From contig JAFWSX010000037.1 of the NCBI GenBank assembly GCA_017519185.1, positions 1 through 33,304 of the forward strand: DNA of 33,304 bases. Reading direction: 5' to 3'. The DNA comes from Bacteroidales bacterium (GTDB taxonomy: Bacteria > Bacteroidota > Bacteroidia > Bacteroidales > UBA932). The notes beneath the pieces are model-generated. The model was not told where the DNA came from and made no database searches. It was given only the letters and a program-made list of their open reading frames with translations. Each line of letters begins with the position of its first letter. Within the stretch, counting starts at the first letter, position 1. This document shows positions 26,039 to 33,304 of this stretch, in pieces. The position numbers were made by a program, and so were the translations under genes.

Positions 26039-27826
26039 TCACATCGAAAGCTCGAGCCATCGCAGCTCCTTCTCGTCAAGGAGCTGCTTGACGGTTTCGT
26101 AACGAGCCGATGTAGTGACGATTTCGTCATAGGGGAGGCCGCCTTCTGAGAGGGCGGCTTCTATTTTTGCCTTCTCCTCATTCAAAAGGGCCATCTCGGC
26201 CTCAAGACTTTCAAGCTCCCGCTGCTCCTTATAGGAAAGGCGTTTCTTCGCGCCGTCTGCCGCGGCTTTGGGTTTGGCCTTTGGAGTCGGGTCGGAAGTC
26301 ACCTGGGCAGCCTTGCGCTGCTCCGCCTCATAGTCTTTGATGAAGCTGCGATATTCCGTATATCCGCCTATGAAATCCTTGATGACTCCGTCGCCGCAGA
26401 ACACGAGAAGATGCTCCGCGATGCGGTCCAGGAAATGTCGGTCGTGGGTCACGATTATCAGCGAGCCTTTGAAGTCCAGCAGGTATTCCTCGAGGATGTT
26501 AAGGGTGACGATGTCCAGGTCGTTGGTAGGCTCGTCAAGAATCAGCATATTGGGCTGCTGCATCAGTATGGTCAGCAGATAGAGCCTGCGCTTCTCGCCG
26601 CCTGACAGCTTGTAGATCGGGTTGTTCAGCATATCGTGCGGGAAGAGGAACTGGTTGAGCAGGGAAGTGTTGTTCACGGTCTCCAGCACTGTCTGCCCCT
26701 CGTCGAACTCCATTCCCTGCTGGCTGTAGTAGCCAATTTTCAGGGATGCTCCTTGCTCTATGCTGCCTCCGGTGGGCTGCAATCTGCCAAGCAGAAGGTT
26801 GATGAACGTACTCTTGCCAATGCCGTTCGCTCCGACGATGCCGATGCGGTCATAGCGCTGGAACTTGTAGCTGAAACCGTCGACTATGCAGGGGCCCGGG
26901 GTTCCGTCGGGCCTGTCCGGGAAGCGGAAACTCAGATTGTGGCAGTCGATGATCTTGGTGCCGAGGCGGGTTGAACTTTCCAGGGATTCCATCGACACCT
27001 GGCGGGTCACATAGGCCTGCGAGGCCCGGTCCTTAAGCTCCCAGAAAGCCTGCTTGCGGTATTTGGCCTTGCCTGTGCGGGCGCAGGGGGTGGCGTGCAT
27101 CCATTCCAGCTCTCGGCGCAGCAGGTTGCGGACACGGTCGGTCTGCGCATTGTAGTTGGAGATGCGCTCCTCGCGCTTCTCGAGGAAGTTCTCGTAGTCA
27201 CCCTTGTAGATATAGATCTGCCCGTGGTCAAGCTCCATTACGGTATTGCACACGCGGTCGAGGAAATAACGGTCGTGTGTCACCATAAACAGGGTGCAGC
27301 GGGAGCGTTTCAGATAGTTTTCGAGATATTCTATGGCATCGATGTCCAGATGGTTGGTCGGCTCGTCCATAATGAGGAATTCAGCCTCTGTGGCAAGCAC
27401 CTCGGCAATGGCCACGCGCTTCACTTCGCCTCCGGAAAGCTCACGCATCTTCTGCTCCGGCCGCAGCGAGAACTCGGTGAGCAGACGGACTATCCGCCTC
27501 TCATACTCGAAACGACCAGCTTCGTCCAGTCCTTCCATAAACCTGCCGCTGCCGGAAAGGATCTGATCCAGCAGGGTGGCCTCCGGGTTGAACTCATATT
27601 CCTGCTCCAGAAATGCAATGCGGATGTCCTTGAGAAACTTGATCTGCCCGCCGGAATCCGACTTGTCCTTGCCGGCCAGAATGCGCATCAATGAAGTCTT
27701 GCCGCTGCCGTTCGGGGCTATCAGGGCTATCTTGTCGCCTTCATTGACATTGAAGCCGATGTGGTCGAAAAGCACTTTCGGACCATAGGACTTGGAAATG
27801 TTCTCTATCTGGAGGTAAGACGCCAT
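26039..27826 (-). CDS. uup: ABC-F ATPase, Uup-type
   Basis: A 595-residue soluble twin-ATPase acting on ribosomes or DNA branch points rather than in transport. Domain 1 has Walker A APNGSGKT (37-44), signature LSGGEVKRVA and Walker B LIMDEPTNHLD. Domain 2 has GANGIGKST, LSGGEKRRLY and LILDEPTNDLD. The first Gly of Walker A is Ala in domain 1, a tolerated change. The interdomain linker RRELEWMHATPCARTGKAKYR (residues about 237-257) is the Uup-like P-site tRNA-interaction motif. A C-terminal coiled-coil extension (about 520-595) is the Uup DNA-binding-type domain. It has no membrane domain. It starts 13 bases after the FecCD permease stop and shares its operon. Assignment to Uup rather than EttA or YheS rests on the C-terminal domain. 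Confidence 0.93.
   Translation of the reverse strand: MASYLQIENISKSYGPKVLFDHIGFNVNEGDKIALIAPNGSGKTSLMRILAGKDKSDSGGQIKFLKDIRIAFLEQEYEFNPEATLLDQILSGSGRFMEGLDEAGRFEYERRIVRLLTEFSLRPEQKMRELSGGEVKRVAIAEVLATEAEFLIMDEPTNHLDIDAIEYLENYLKRSRCTLFMVTHDRYFLDRVCNTVMELDHGQIYIYKGDYENFLEKREERISNYNAQTDRVRNLLRRELEWMHATPCARTGKAKYRKQAFWELKDRASQAYVTRQVSMESLESSTRLGTKIIDCHNLSFRFPDRPDGTPGPCIVDGFSYKFQRYDRIGIVGANGIGKSTFINLLLGRLQPTGGSIEQGASLKIGYYSQQGMEFDEGQTVLETVNNTSLLNQFLFPHDMLNNPIYKLSGGEKRRLYLLTILMQQPNMLILDEPTNDLDIVTLNILEEYLLDFKGSLIIVTHDRHFLDRIAEHLLVFCGDGVIKDFIGGYTEYRSFIKDYEAEQRKAAQVTSDPTPKAKPKAAADGAKKRLSYKEQRELESLEAEMALLNEEKAKIEAALSEGGLPYDEIVTTSARYETVKQLLDEKELRWLELSM
26138..26168 (+). terminator. Candidate terminator for the M16 gene, lying antisense inside uup
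   Basis: Read on the plus strand, GCCGCC (26138-26143) pairs with GGCGGC (26153-26158), followed by TTCTATTTTT. It lies 117 bases past the M16 stop, inside the coding sequence of uup. The 17-base gap between the two genes contains no hairpin. A second perfect hairpin without a T-tract, GCAGCTCCTT/AAGGAGCTGC, lies at 26062-26087. Confidence 0.35.
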
Positions 27827-27839
27827 ATCTGCCGTTCAA

Positions 27840-28853
27840 TCAATTGAAATACTGCGCATTGCGGCGGTTCATAATGACATATATGATAATCGGTGCGCCA
27901 ATGAGCGAAGTGACGGCGTTGAGGGGTAGGGGACTTGATGCATCGCCCAGCAGGGTGACGAAATTGCAAAGCAGCGCGGTGACCGCTCCGGCCAGTATAG
28001 TGACTGGAACAAGGTGGTTGTGGTTCGAAGACCCCAGCAGCAGGCGGGCGATGTGCGGAACGGCGAGACCTATGAACGAAATGGGACCGCAAAACGCTGT
28101 CACAGTGGCAGTAAGGATGCCTGTACAGATGAGAATCAGAAGCCTTACGGCACGTATGCGGACACCGAGGTTGCGAGCATAGTCTTCACCCAGCAGCAGG
28201 GCGTTGAGAGGCTTTGTCATCATCAGCGACATAATGAGCCCGACAACCGTAAATGCCACAAACCAAGGCAGTTTGTCGGTCGAAACGCTGGAGAAATCGC
28301 CCATTCCCCACATAACGAACTGGTGCACCTTGTCGGCAGAAGCCCGGTAGTTAAGGATGGAGATGACCGAGGATGCCAGATAACCCACCATTATGCCTAT
28401 AATCAGCAGCATAACGTTGTTTTTGACCTTGCGGGCGAATATGATTATCACGGCCAGGACGGCTGCAGCGCCGATGAATGCAGCCACAATCGTCGTCAGA
28501 TAGCTCGCAGAGGCAAAATAGATCATCACCAGCGCGACTCCGAGGTTCGCTCCGTCGCTGATACCGAGTATCGACGGACCGGCCAGGGGATTCTTGAAGA
28601 AAGTCTGGAGCATCAGACCGCTGATGGCGAGGGCGGCTCCGGACAACAACGCCGTGACAGCCTGAGGAAGCCTGGTCTCAAGGACTATGTAGTTCCAGCT
28701 TGTGCGGTCGCTGCCGCCGCCGAAAAGAATCGACAGCACGTCGCGGAAAGGAATGTGCACCGGGCCGTAGAAAATGTTCGCGGCAAAAAGCAGAAAGAGC
28801 ACGATTCCCGTCGCTGAGTACGTCAGGGCATAGTTATGTTTGCGTCCGTCCAT
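27840..28853 (-). CDS. FecCD/BtuC-family ABC transporter permease
   Basis: A 337-residue inner-membrane permease with about nine to ten spans, for import of cobalamin, haem or ferric siderophores. Family motifs are clear: a GAALAISGLMLQTFFKNPLAG block, SILGISDGANLG, GEDYARNLGV (coupling region contacted by the ATPase) and GPISFIGLAVPHIARLLLG. I prefer ATG 28851-28853 over the upstream in-frame GTG at 28854-28856. It precedes uup by 13 bases; the cognate BtuD/FecE ATPase is absent from the window. The likely binding protein is at 22010-23182. Confidence 0.92.
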   Translation of the reverse strand: MDGRKHNYALTYSATGIVLFLLFAANIFYGPVHIPFRDVLSILFGGGSDRTSWNYIVLETRLPQAVTALLSGAALAISGLMLQTFFKNPLAGPSILGISDGANLGVALVMIYFASASYLTTIVAAFIGAAAVLAVIIIFARKVKNNVMLLIIGIMVGYLASSVISILNYRASADKVHQFVMWGMGDFSSVSTDKLPWFVAFTVVGLIMSLMMTKPLNALLLGEDYARNLGVRIRAVRLLILICTGILTATVTAFCGPISFIGLAVPHIARLLLGSSNHNHLVPVTILAGAVTALLCNFVTLLGDASSPLPLNAVTSLIGAPIIIYVIMNRRNAQYFN

Positions 28854-28860
28854 CACTTCA

Positions 28861-28868
28861 CAAAAATA
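28861..28868 (-). promoter_or_regulatory. Candidate -7 promoter box for the permease-uup operon
   Basis: The minus strand reads TATTTTTG, an exact TAnnTTTG match. A start about 7 bases on would fall next to the ATG at 28853 or the GTG at 28856, implying a leaderless message. No -33 TTG at normal spacing was found. Confidence 0.4.
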
Positions 28869-28899
28869 CTTAAAATATGGAGATACCGTTTAAAATGCT

Positions 28900-28907
28900 T
28901 AATTTTG
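28900..28907 (+). promoter_or_regulatory. Candidate -7 promoter box for rarA-rlmD-mnmE
   Basis: TAATTTTG exactly matches TAnnTTTG. The predicted start near 28914 gives a leader of about 26 bases before ATG 28940. No convincing -33 element was seen. Confidence 0.5.
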
Positions 28908-28939
28908 AATGATTAAGTGCTTTTTACACAATTTATATT

Positions 28940-30259
28940 ATGTTAAGTAAGGGATATCGGGAAGACAGTTCACCCTCCACTGCATACATTCCTCTGGCAG
29001 AACGTCTGCGTCCTCGCACGCTCGACGAATATGTCGGTCAGGAACATCTTGTAGGCAAAGATTCGGTGCTGCGCCGTATGATTGAAAGCGGCGACGTCAA
29101 GTCCTTTATCCTTTGGGGACCTCCGGGTGTCGGCAAGACTACGATAGCGACGATCATCGCCAACACACTAAAACGAGAGTTCTACACCTTGTCTGCCGTA
29201 AGCAGCGGCGTCAAGGATGTCCGCGACGTCATAGACAAGGCCCGCAGCGGCCGTATGTTCGCCGTAAACGGAGCCCCGATCCTCTTCATAGACGAGATCC
29301 ACCGCTTCAACAAAGCCCAGCAGGACGCCCTTCTGGGCGCTGTGGAGGACGGTACAGTGGTCCTGATAGGCGCCACAACCGAAAATCCCTCCTTCGAAGT
29401 GATAACCCCTCTCCTTTCGCGCTGCCAGGTCTATGTACTCAAACCACTGGAACATAGCGATTTAGACATATTGCTCAACCGTGCATTGACCGAGGATGCC
29501 ATAATCTCGGCACGCAAGATCGAAGTCAAGGAGAAAGAAGCCCTGTTCAGCTTCTGCAACGGCGACGCCCGCAAGCTGCTGAACATTCTCGAGCTGGTAT
29601 GCTCCACCAACCCCGATGATCCGCTGGTCATCACCGACGAGCTTGTGAAGTCATCGCTGCAGCAGAACATCGCTCTCTACGACAAGAACGGCGAGCAGCA
29701 CTACGACATCATCAGCGCGTTCATCAAGAGTATGCGCGGCAGCGACCCGAACGGAGCCATATACTGGATGGCCAGGATGCTGGCCGGCGGCGAAGACCCG
29801 CTTTTCATAGCAAGGCGTATGGTGATTCTGGCGGCCGAGGATGTCGGGCTTGCCAACCCCAATGCCCTCCTGCTTGCCAACGCTTGCTTCGACACCGTCC
29901 ACAAGGTGGGTATGCCGGAAGCCAGGATTCCGCTGGCAGAGTGCTGCATCTACCTCGCCACATCGCCGAAGAGCAATGCGGCTTATATGGCTATAGACAG
30001 CGCATTGGCTGCAGTCAATTCAACCTCTGATGCACCTCCTGTTCCCCTCCATCTCCGCAATGCTCCTACCAAGCTGATGAAGGATCTCGGCTACGCCAAA
30101 GACTATAAGTACGCACATTCTTATGAAGGAAACTTCGTCGACCAGGAGTTCCTGCCCGACGCTCTCAAAGGCACTAAATTCTATGAACCGGGCAGCAACA
30201 AGCACGAAGATGCAATCCGGGCCCGACTGCAAGCCCTCTGGGAGAAATACAAATACTGA
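28940..30259 (+). CDS. rarA: Replication-associated recombination protein A (RarA/MgsA AAA+ ATPase)
   Basis: A 439-residue AAA+ ATPase of the clamp-loader clade that acts at stalled replication forks. It begins with [22 protein letters not shown], the usual N-terminal signature. Walker A GPPGVGKT is at 60-67, Walker [10 protein letters not shown] around 117-124, and the sensor 1 region reads [13 protein letters not shown] followed by LLSRCQVY with the arginine finger. The C-terminal helical/MgsA tetramerisation domain contains [27 protein letters not shown] and ends with [13 protein letters not shown], as in E. coli RarA. It is followed two bases later by rlmD. This is a housekeeping gene. 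Confidence 0.97.
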   Translation: MLSKGYREDSSPSTAYIPLAERLRPRTLDEYVGQEHLVGKDSVLRRMIESGDVKSFILWGPPGVGKTTIATIIANTLKREFYTLSAVSSGVKDVRDVIDKARSGRMFAVNGAPILFIDEIHRFNKAQQDALLGAVEDGTVVLIGATTENPSFEVITPLLSRCQVYVLKPLEHSDLDILLNRALTEDAIISARKIEVKEKEALFSFCNGDARKLLNILELVCSTNPDDPLVITDELVKSSLQQNIALYDKNGEQHYDIISAFIKSMRGSDPNGAIYWMARMLAGGEDPLFIARRMVILAAEDVGLANPNALLLANACFDTVHKVGMPEARIPLAECCIYLATSPKSNAAYMAIDSALAAVNSTSDAPPVPLHLRNAPTKLMKDLGYAKDYKYAHSYEGNFVDQEFLPDALKGTKFYEPGSNKHEDAIRARLQALWEKYKY

Positions 30260-30261
30260 AA

Positions 30262-31686
30262 ATGAGCCGAAAGAAGAAAGACAAGCCTCTGCTTGAAAAC
30301 ATAGTCATCGAAGATGTGGCTGCCGAGGGCAACGCCCTGGCCCACTACAACGGCAAGGTGCTGTTCGTGCCGGGTATGGTTCCAGGTGACATAGTGGATG
30401 TCCAGGTACGCCGCGAACGCAAGGGCTACATCGATGGATATGCCGCAAGGCTGGTCAAGCCCTCAGAGCACCGCATCGAACCTCTATGCGAACATTTCGG
30501 GGTTTGCGGAGGCTGCAAATGGCAATGCCTGCCCTACGAGATGCAGCTGGAGGCCAAACAACGTCAGGCGGTAGACCAACTCACAAGGATTGGTCACCTG
30601 CAATTGCCTGACATCTCCCCCATTATCGGCTCCGATTTGCAGTATTACTATAGAAATAAGCTGGAATTCACCTTCTCAAACCGCAGATGGATTCTCCCCG
30701 GCGAAGATCCGGATGCCCTCAGCGACGAAGAACGGCTCGGACTGGGCTTTCACATCAGCGGATTTTTCGACAAGGTCCTGGACTTGAAAAAGTGCCATCT
30801 GATGGCCGAACCCTGCAATGAAATCCGCAATTTCATACGCCGTTATGCCATCGAAAACGGCCTTTCTTTCTTCGATTTGAGGGCCCAGAACGGCTTTTTG
30901 AGGAACCTGATCCTCCGCGAAGCCTCTTCCGGCGAAATTATGCTGACTGTAGTGTTTGGCCCTGATGCTGAGCAAGATAGCGATAATGTAACAAAAATGT
31001 TAGAGGCTATTTCGAGCCGTTTTGGGCAAATTACCTCCCTCAATTACGTGATCAACCCCAAACCCAACGACACAATCGGCGACCTCGAGATAAAAACCTT
31101 CTCAGGCAGGGACTGCATCTACGAAAAAATGGGCGATTTGCGCTTCAAGATAGGTCCGAAATCGTTCTATCAGACAAACAGCGCACAAGCTTTCAAACTA
31201 TACTCGGTAGTCCGCAACTTCGCTTCAAGTGAGGTAGCGCAAAGCCCTGTAATATACGACCTTTATACAGGCACGGGAACTATTGCATTGTTCCTTTCTT
31301 CCATTGCAAGCAAGGTGGTCGGCATTGAGTATGTGCCGGAAGCCATCGAAGATGCCCGCGAGAATGCCGCAGTGAACAGCATCGGCAACTGCACCTTTTA
31401 TGCAGGTGATATGAAGGATGTGCTTAATAAAGAGTTCATTGAGGCTAATGGCAAACCCGATTTGATAGTACTCGACCCGCCCCGCGCAGGCATCCACCCT
31501 TCCGTTGCCCAGGTAATACTGGAAGCAGCACCTCCGGTCATCATATATGTAAGCTGCAACCCCGCCTCCCAGGCCCGTGACCTGGCAGTCCTTTCTGAGA
31601 AATACGATATCGCCGCAGTGCAGCCTGTGGATATGTTCCCGCAGACACAACACGTAGAAAATGTAGTCAAGTTGTTATTGAAGTAG
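30262..31686 (+). CDS. rlmD: 23S rRNA (uracil-5-)-methyltransferase RlmD/RumA-type
   Basis: A 474-residue SAM-dependent m5U methyltransferase. Residues 1 to about 65 form a TRAM RNA-binding domain. The 4Fe-4S ligands C76-x5-C82-x2-C85 and C178 are all present. The Rossmann SAM motif is DLYTGTGTIALFL, the nucleophile is C432 in YVSCNPAS, and the catalytic Glu is E466 in QTQHVEN. Bacteroidota often carry more than one RumA/TrmA-like protein, so the exact uridine modified (1939 or another) is inferred. It is packed between rarA (2 bases) and mnmE (1 base) in one operon. Confidence 0.93.
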   Translation: MSRKKKDKPLLENIVIEDVAAEGNALAHYNGKVLFVPGMVPGDIVDVQVRRERKGYIDGYAARLVKPSEHRIEPLCEHFGVCGGCKWQCLPYEMQLEAKQRQAVDQLTRIGHLQLPDISPIIGSDLQYYYRNKLEFTFSNRRWILPGEDPDALSDEERLGLGFHISGFFDKVLDLKKCHLMAEPCNEIRNFIRRYAIENGLSFFDLRAQNGFLRNLILREASSGEIMLTVVFGPDAEQDSDNVTKMLEAISSRFGQITSLNYVINPKPNDTIGDLEIKTFSGRDCIYEKMGDLRFKIGPKSFYQTNSAQAFKLYSVVRNFASSEVAQSPVIYDLYTGTGTIALFLSSIASKVVGIEYVPEAIEDARENAAVNSIGNCTFYAGDMKDVLNKEFIEANGKPDLIVLDPPRAGIHPSVAQVILEAAPPVIIYVSCNPASQARDLAVLSEKYDIAAVQPVDMFPQTQHVENVVKLLLK

Positions 31687-31687
31687 T

Positions 31688-33151
31688 ATGAGCGAATTGT
31701 CTAATATTGAGAATACAACCATCTGCGCTTGTTCTACCGGAAACAACTCCGGTGCAATCGCAGTCGTGCGCATCAGCGGCCCTCAGACCCTCGAGATCCT
31801 GTCGAAGGTGTTCACTCCCAAGAGAGAGGATGTCAAGCTGCTGGAAGTTCCGGGCTATACCCTTCTCTACGGCTACATCTACCGCCAGGACAGCACCCTG
31901 TTGGACGACGTGCTGGTAAGCATCTTCCGCGAACCTCATTCCTACACTGGAGAGGACTCGGCAGAGATATCCTGCCACGGTTCCAACTATATAGTCAGGG
32001 AACTGCTCTCGCTGCTGACAGACAATGGCGCAAAGTATGCGGGTCCTGGCGATTTCACCAAGCGCGCATTCCTTAATGGAAAGATGGATTTAGCTCAGGC
32101 AGAGGCGGTATGCGACCTCATCTCAAGCGAAACTAAAGCTTCTCACGACGTAGCGATGCAGCAAATGAGAGGCGGCTTCTCGAAAGAACTTGAGGCTATG
32201 CGCACCAACCTCCTGCAGATAGTTTCTTTGCTCGAACTGGAGCTTGACTTCAGCGAGGAAGAAGTGCAGTTCGCTGACCGCAAGGAGCTTCAGAAACTGC
32301 TTGACGACTCCTGTACTCAGATCAATTCCCTAATCTCAAGTTTCAAGTTAGGCAACGCACTTAAAAACGGTGTGCCAGTGGCAATTGTAGGAGCCACAAA
32401 TACCGGCAAGAGCACTCTTCTCAACGCACTTCTCCGCGAAGACAGGGCCATCGTGTCGTCGATAGCCGGCACCACCCGCGACACCATCGAAGACGTGATG
32501 AACCTCGACGGCGTCCTGTTCCGCTTCATCGACACTGCCGGCATCCGCGCCACCCTCGAGCAGATCGAGATGATGGGCATCGAGCGGACATTCTACAAAA
32601 TCAGGCAAGCCCAGATAGTTCTGATGATGCTCGACAGCACCAACCCCGACGGTTTCCAGGAGTCGATACAATCTTTAAGTAAAAAGATAAATAACAGCGA
32701 GCAAACCCTTTTCATCCTGCTGAATAAGTGCGACAAAAATACCATTCTATCACACGCTGACAAGACAGCCCCGGCCTCCAATGAAGACCTGGTCGAGCAA
32801 GTGAGGGCCCTGGCCGCCGATGCCGGCCTCACCCCTGCCGCCATCCTTCCCATATCGGCCAAGCAGAAGCTCGGGCTCGACGTGCTGGAATCGATGCTGG
32901 TTGAAAGCCAGAAGGATCTCAACGCCAGCGGCAATATGGTCCTCGTCAGCAACATGCGCCACTACAGCGCACTGAAAGACGCCTACAACGCCCTGCTCCG
33001 CGCCAACGTCGCCCTCGGCGAACACGTTCCCACCGACCTGGTCGCCCAAGACATAAGGGAATCCCTCTACTCCATCGGCACCATCGTCGGCGCCGTCTCC
33101 ACCGACGAAATATTGGGCAACATCTTCAAGAATTTCTGCATCGGCAAGTAA
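31688..33151 (+). CDS. mnmE: tRNA modification GTPase MnmE (TrmE)
   Basis: A 487-residue GTPase that, with MnmG, adds (carboxy)methylaminomethyl groups to wobble U34 of tRNAs. The N-terminal tetrahydrofolate-binding dimer domain contains GAIAVVRISGPQ and FTKRAFLNGKMDLAQAEAV. The G domain inserted in the helical domain has G1 GATNTGKS (235-242), GTTRD, DTAG (282-285) and NKCDK. The potassium-sensing Asn is kept at N238, although the usual Pro before it is Thr. The last residues are FCIGK, the functional C-terminal Cys-containing motif. The protein is somewhat longer than E. coli MnmE because the G domain and following linker are extended. The start follows the rlmD stop by one base. Confidence 0.97.
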   Translation: MSELSNIENTTICACSTGNNSGAIAVVRISGPQTLEILSKVFTPKREDVKLLEVPGYTLLYGYIYRQDSTLLDDVLVSIFREPHSYTGEDSAEISCHGSNYIVRELLSLLTDNGAKYAGPGDFTKRAFLNGKMDLAQAEAVCDLISSETKASHDVAMQQMRGGFSKELEAMRTNLLQIVSLLELELDFSEEEVQFADRKELQKLLDDSCTQINSLISSFKLGNALKNGVPVAIVGATNTGKSTLLNALLREDRAIVSSIAGTTRDTIEDVMNLDGVLFRFIDTAGIRATLEQIEMMGIERTFYKIRQAQIVLMMLDSTNPDGFQESIQSLSKKINNSEQTLFILLNKCDKNTILSHADKTAPASNEDLVEQVRALAADAGLTPAAILPISAKQKLGLDVLESMLVESQKDLNASGNMVLVSNMRHYSALKDAYNALLRANVALGEHVPTDLVAQDIRESLYSIGTIVGAVSTDEILGNIFKNFCIGK

Positions 33152-33304
33152 ATCAATTAGTTACGACTTTCTGACTAAAGTTTAACTTTAACTAATTTCA
33201 GTTGAAACTAGCTGAAATTCATAATCCGAAAAGGGTTCATTGCTAGTTCGACTTGAGGTCGGTTAAGTTTGAGCTAGAGGGCGCTTTGGCACACAGCGTG
33301 GCAC
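33152..33304. other. Noncoding right edge of the window
   Basis: No supportable gene is seen. It holds an 8-bp inverted repeat AATTTCAG (33194-33201) / CTGAAATT (33212-33219) 43 bases after mnmE, without a T-tract, and then the promoter-like pattern at 33240-33271. The extreme end contains TGGCAC twice. No tRNA could be folded from it. Confidence 0.5.
33240..33271 (+). promoter_or_regulatory. Candidate promoter pointing out of the right edge
   Basis: TTG (33240-33242) is followed after 21 bases by TAAGTTTG (33264-33271), a full match to the Bacteroidota -33/-7 pattern. Transcription would begin near 33278, so a plus-strand gene or RNA probably begins just beyond the window. Confidence 0.5.

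Noticed and set aside
26039-27826. ABC-F gene as the ATPase of the FecCD permease
   Set aside because: It is a twin-ATPase with the ABC-F linker and Uup C-terminal coiled coil; ABC-F proteins lack the coupling surface for importers.
28854-28856. GTG as the start of the permease gene
   Set aside because: An ATG follows immediately in frame and is the more usual start; the difference is one residue.
33225-33290. Possible tRNA from the GTTCGA-like sequence near the right edge
   Set aside because: No acceptor, D-arm or anticodon stem could be paired around it.

Overview
The window reads as a stretch of Bacteroidota (Bacteroidales-type) chromosome, most likely from an anaerobic gut lineage. Several signs support this. 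Lipoprotein and Sec signal peptides are abundant. Purine-rich Shine-Dalgarno sites are largely absent. Intergenic boxes match the Bacteroidota -7 consensus TAnnTTTG. Oxygen defence uses a reverse rubrerythrin and a flavodiiron protein, and there are many glycan-active surface enzymes. No rRNA, tRNA, CRISPR array, transposase or phage gene was seen. The longest gene-free stretch is 251 bases (6240-6490).

Layout, left to right. A BspA-like leucine-rich-repeat surface protein (1-2904) enters from the left edge without its N-terminus. It converges on a glycerol uptake operon, glpK-glpF (minus strand, 5181-2973), with a two-way terminator between them. A GH43 lipoprotein (5259-6239) follows. Next comes a 251-base gap packed with inverted and direct repeats, and then an unusual HD-domain/prolyl-tRNA-deacylase fusion (minus, 7621-6491). 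A palindromic pair of -7 boxes separates the fusion from a tightly packed plus-strand run. This run holds an SGNH hydrolase, a reverse rubrerythrin, a DUF1080-like/PHP lipoprotein, a CPA2 cation:proton antiporter and a GH127 beta-L-arabinofuranosidase (7708-14693), and ends at a strong two-way terminator.

The middle holds a minus-strand pair, the flavodiiron protein (17134-15962) and a CE1-like esterase (15927-14761). Divergent to it is an EEP-family lipoprotein plus GH78-like rhamnosidase operon (17224-20137). A terminator is shared with a minus-strand pair of an unknown lipoprotein and a predicted outer-membrane barrel (21937-20201).

The right third starts with a cobalamin/iron-type substrate-binding lipoprotein and an M16 protease (22010-26021). 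These converge on an operon of a FecCD/BtuC-type permease plus the ABC-F protein Uup (minus, 28853-26039). It ends with a housekeeping run, rarA-rlmD-mnmE (28940-33151). The last 150 bases are noncoding and carry a promoter-like pattern pointing out of the window.

Functional themes are plant cell-wall side-chain breakdown (GH43, GH127, GH78, CE1-like, SGNH) without a SusC/SusD pair, oxygen/peroxide/NO defence, glycerol use, and corrinoid or iron-chelate uptake with a split transporter. No single cassette is clearly a new defence or mobile system. The best leads are the repeat-packed intergenic region at 6251-6474, the HD-ProX fusion, the two-domain DUF1080/PHP lipoprotein, and the permease/ABC-F operon.
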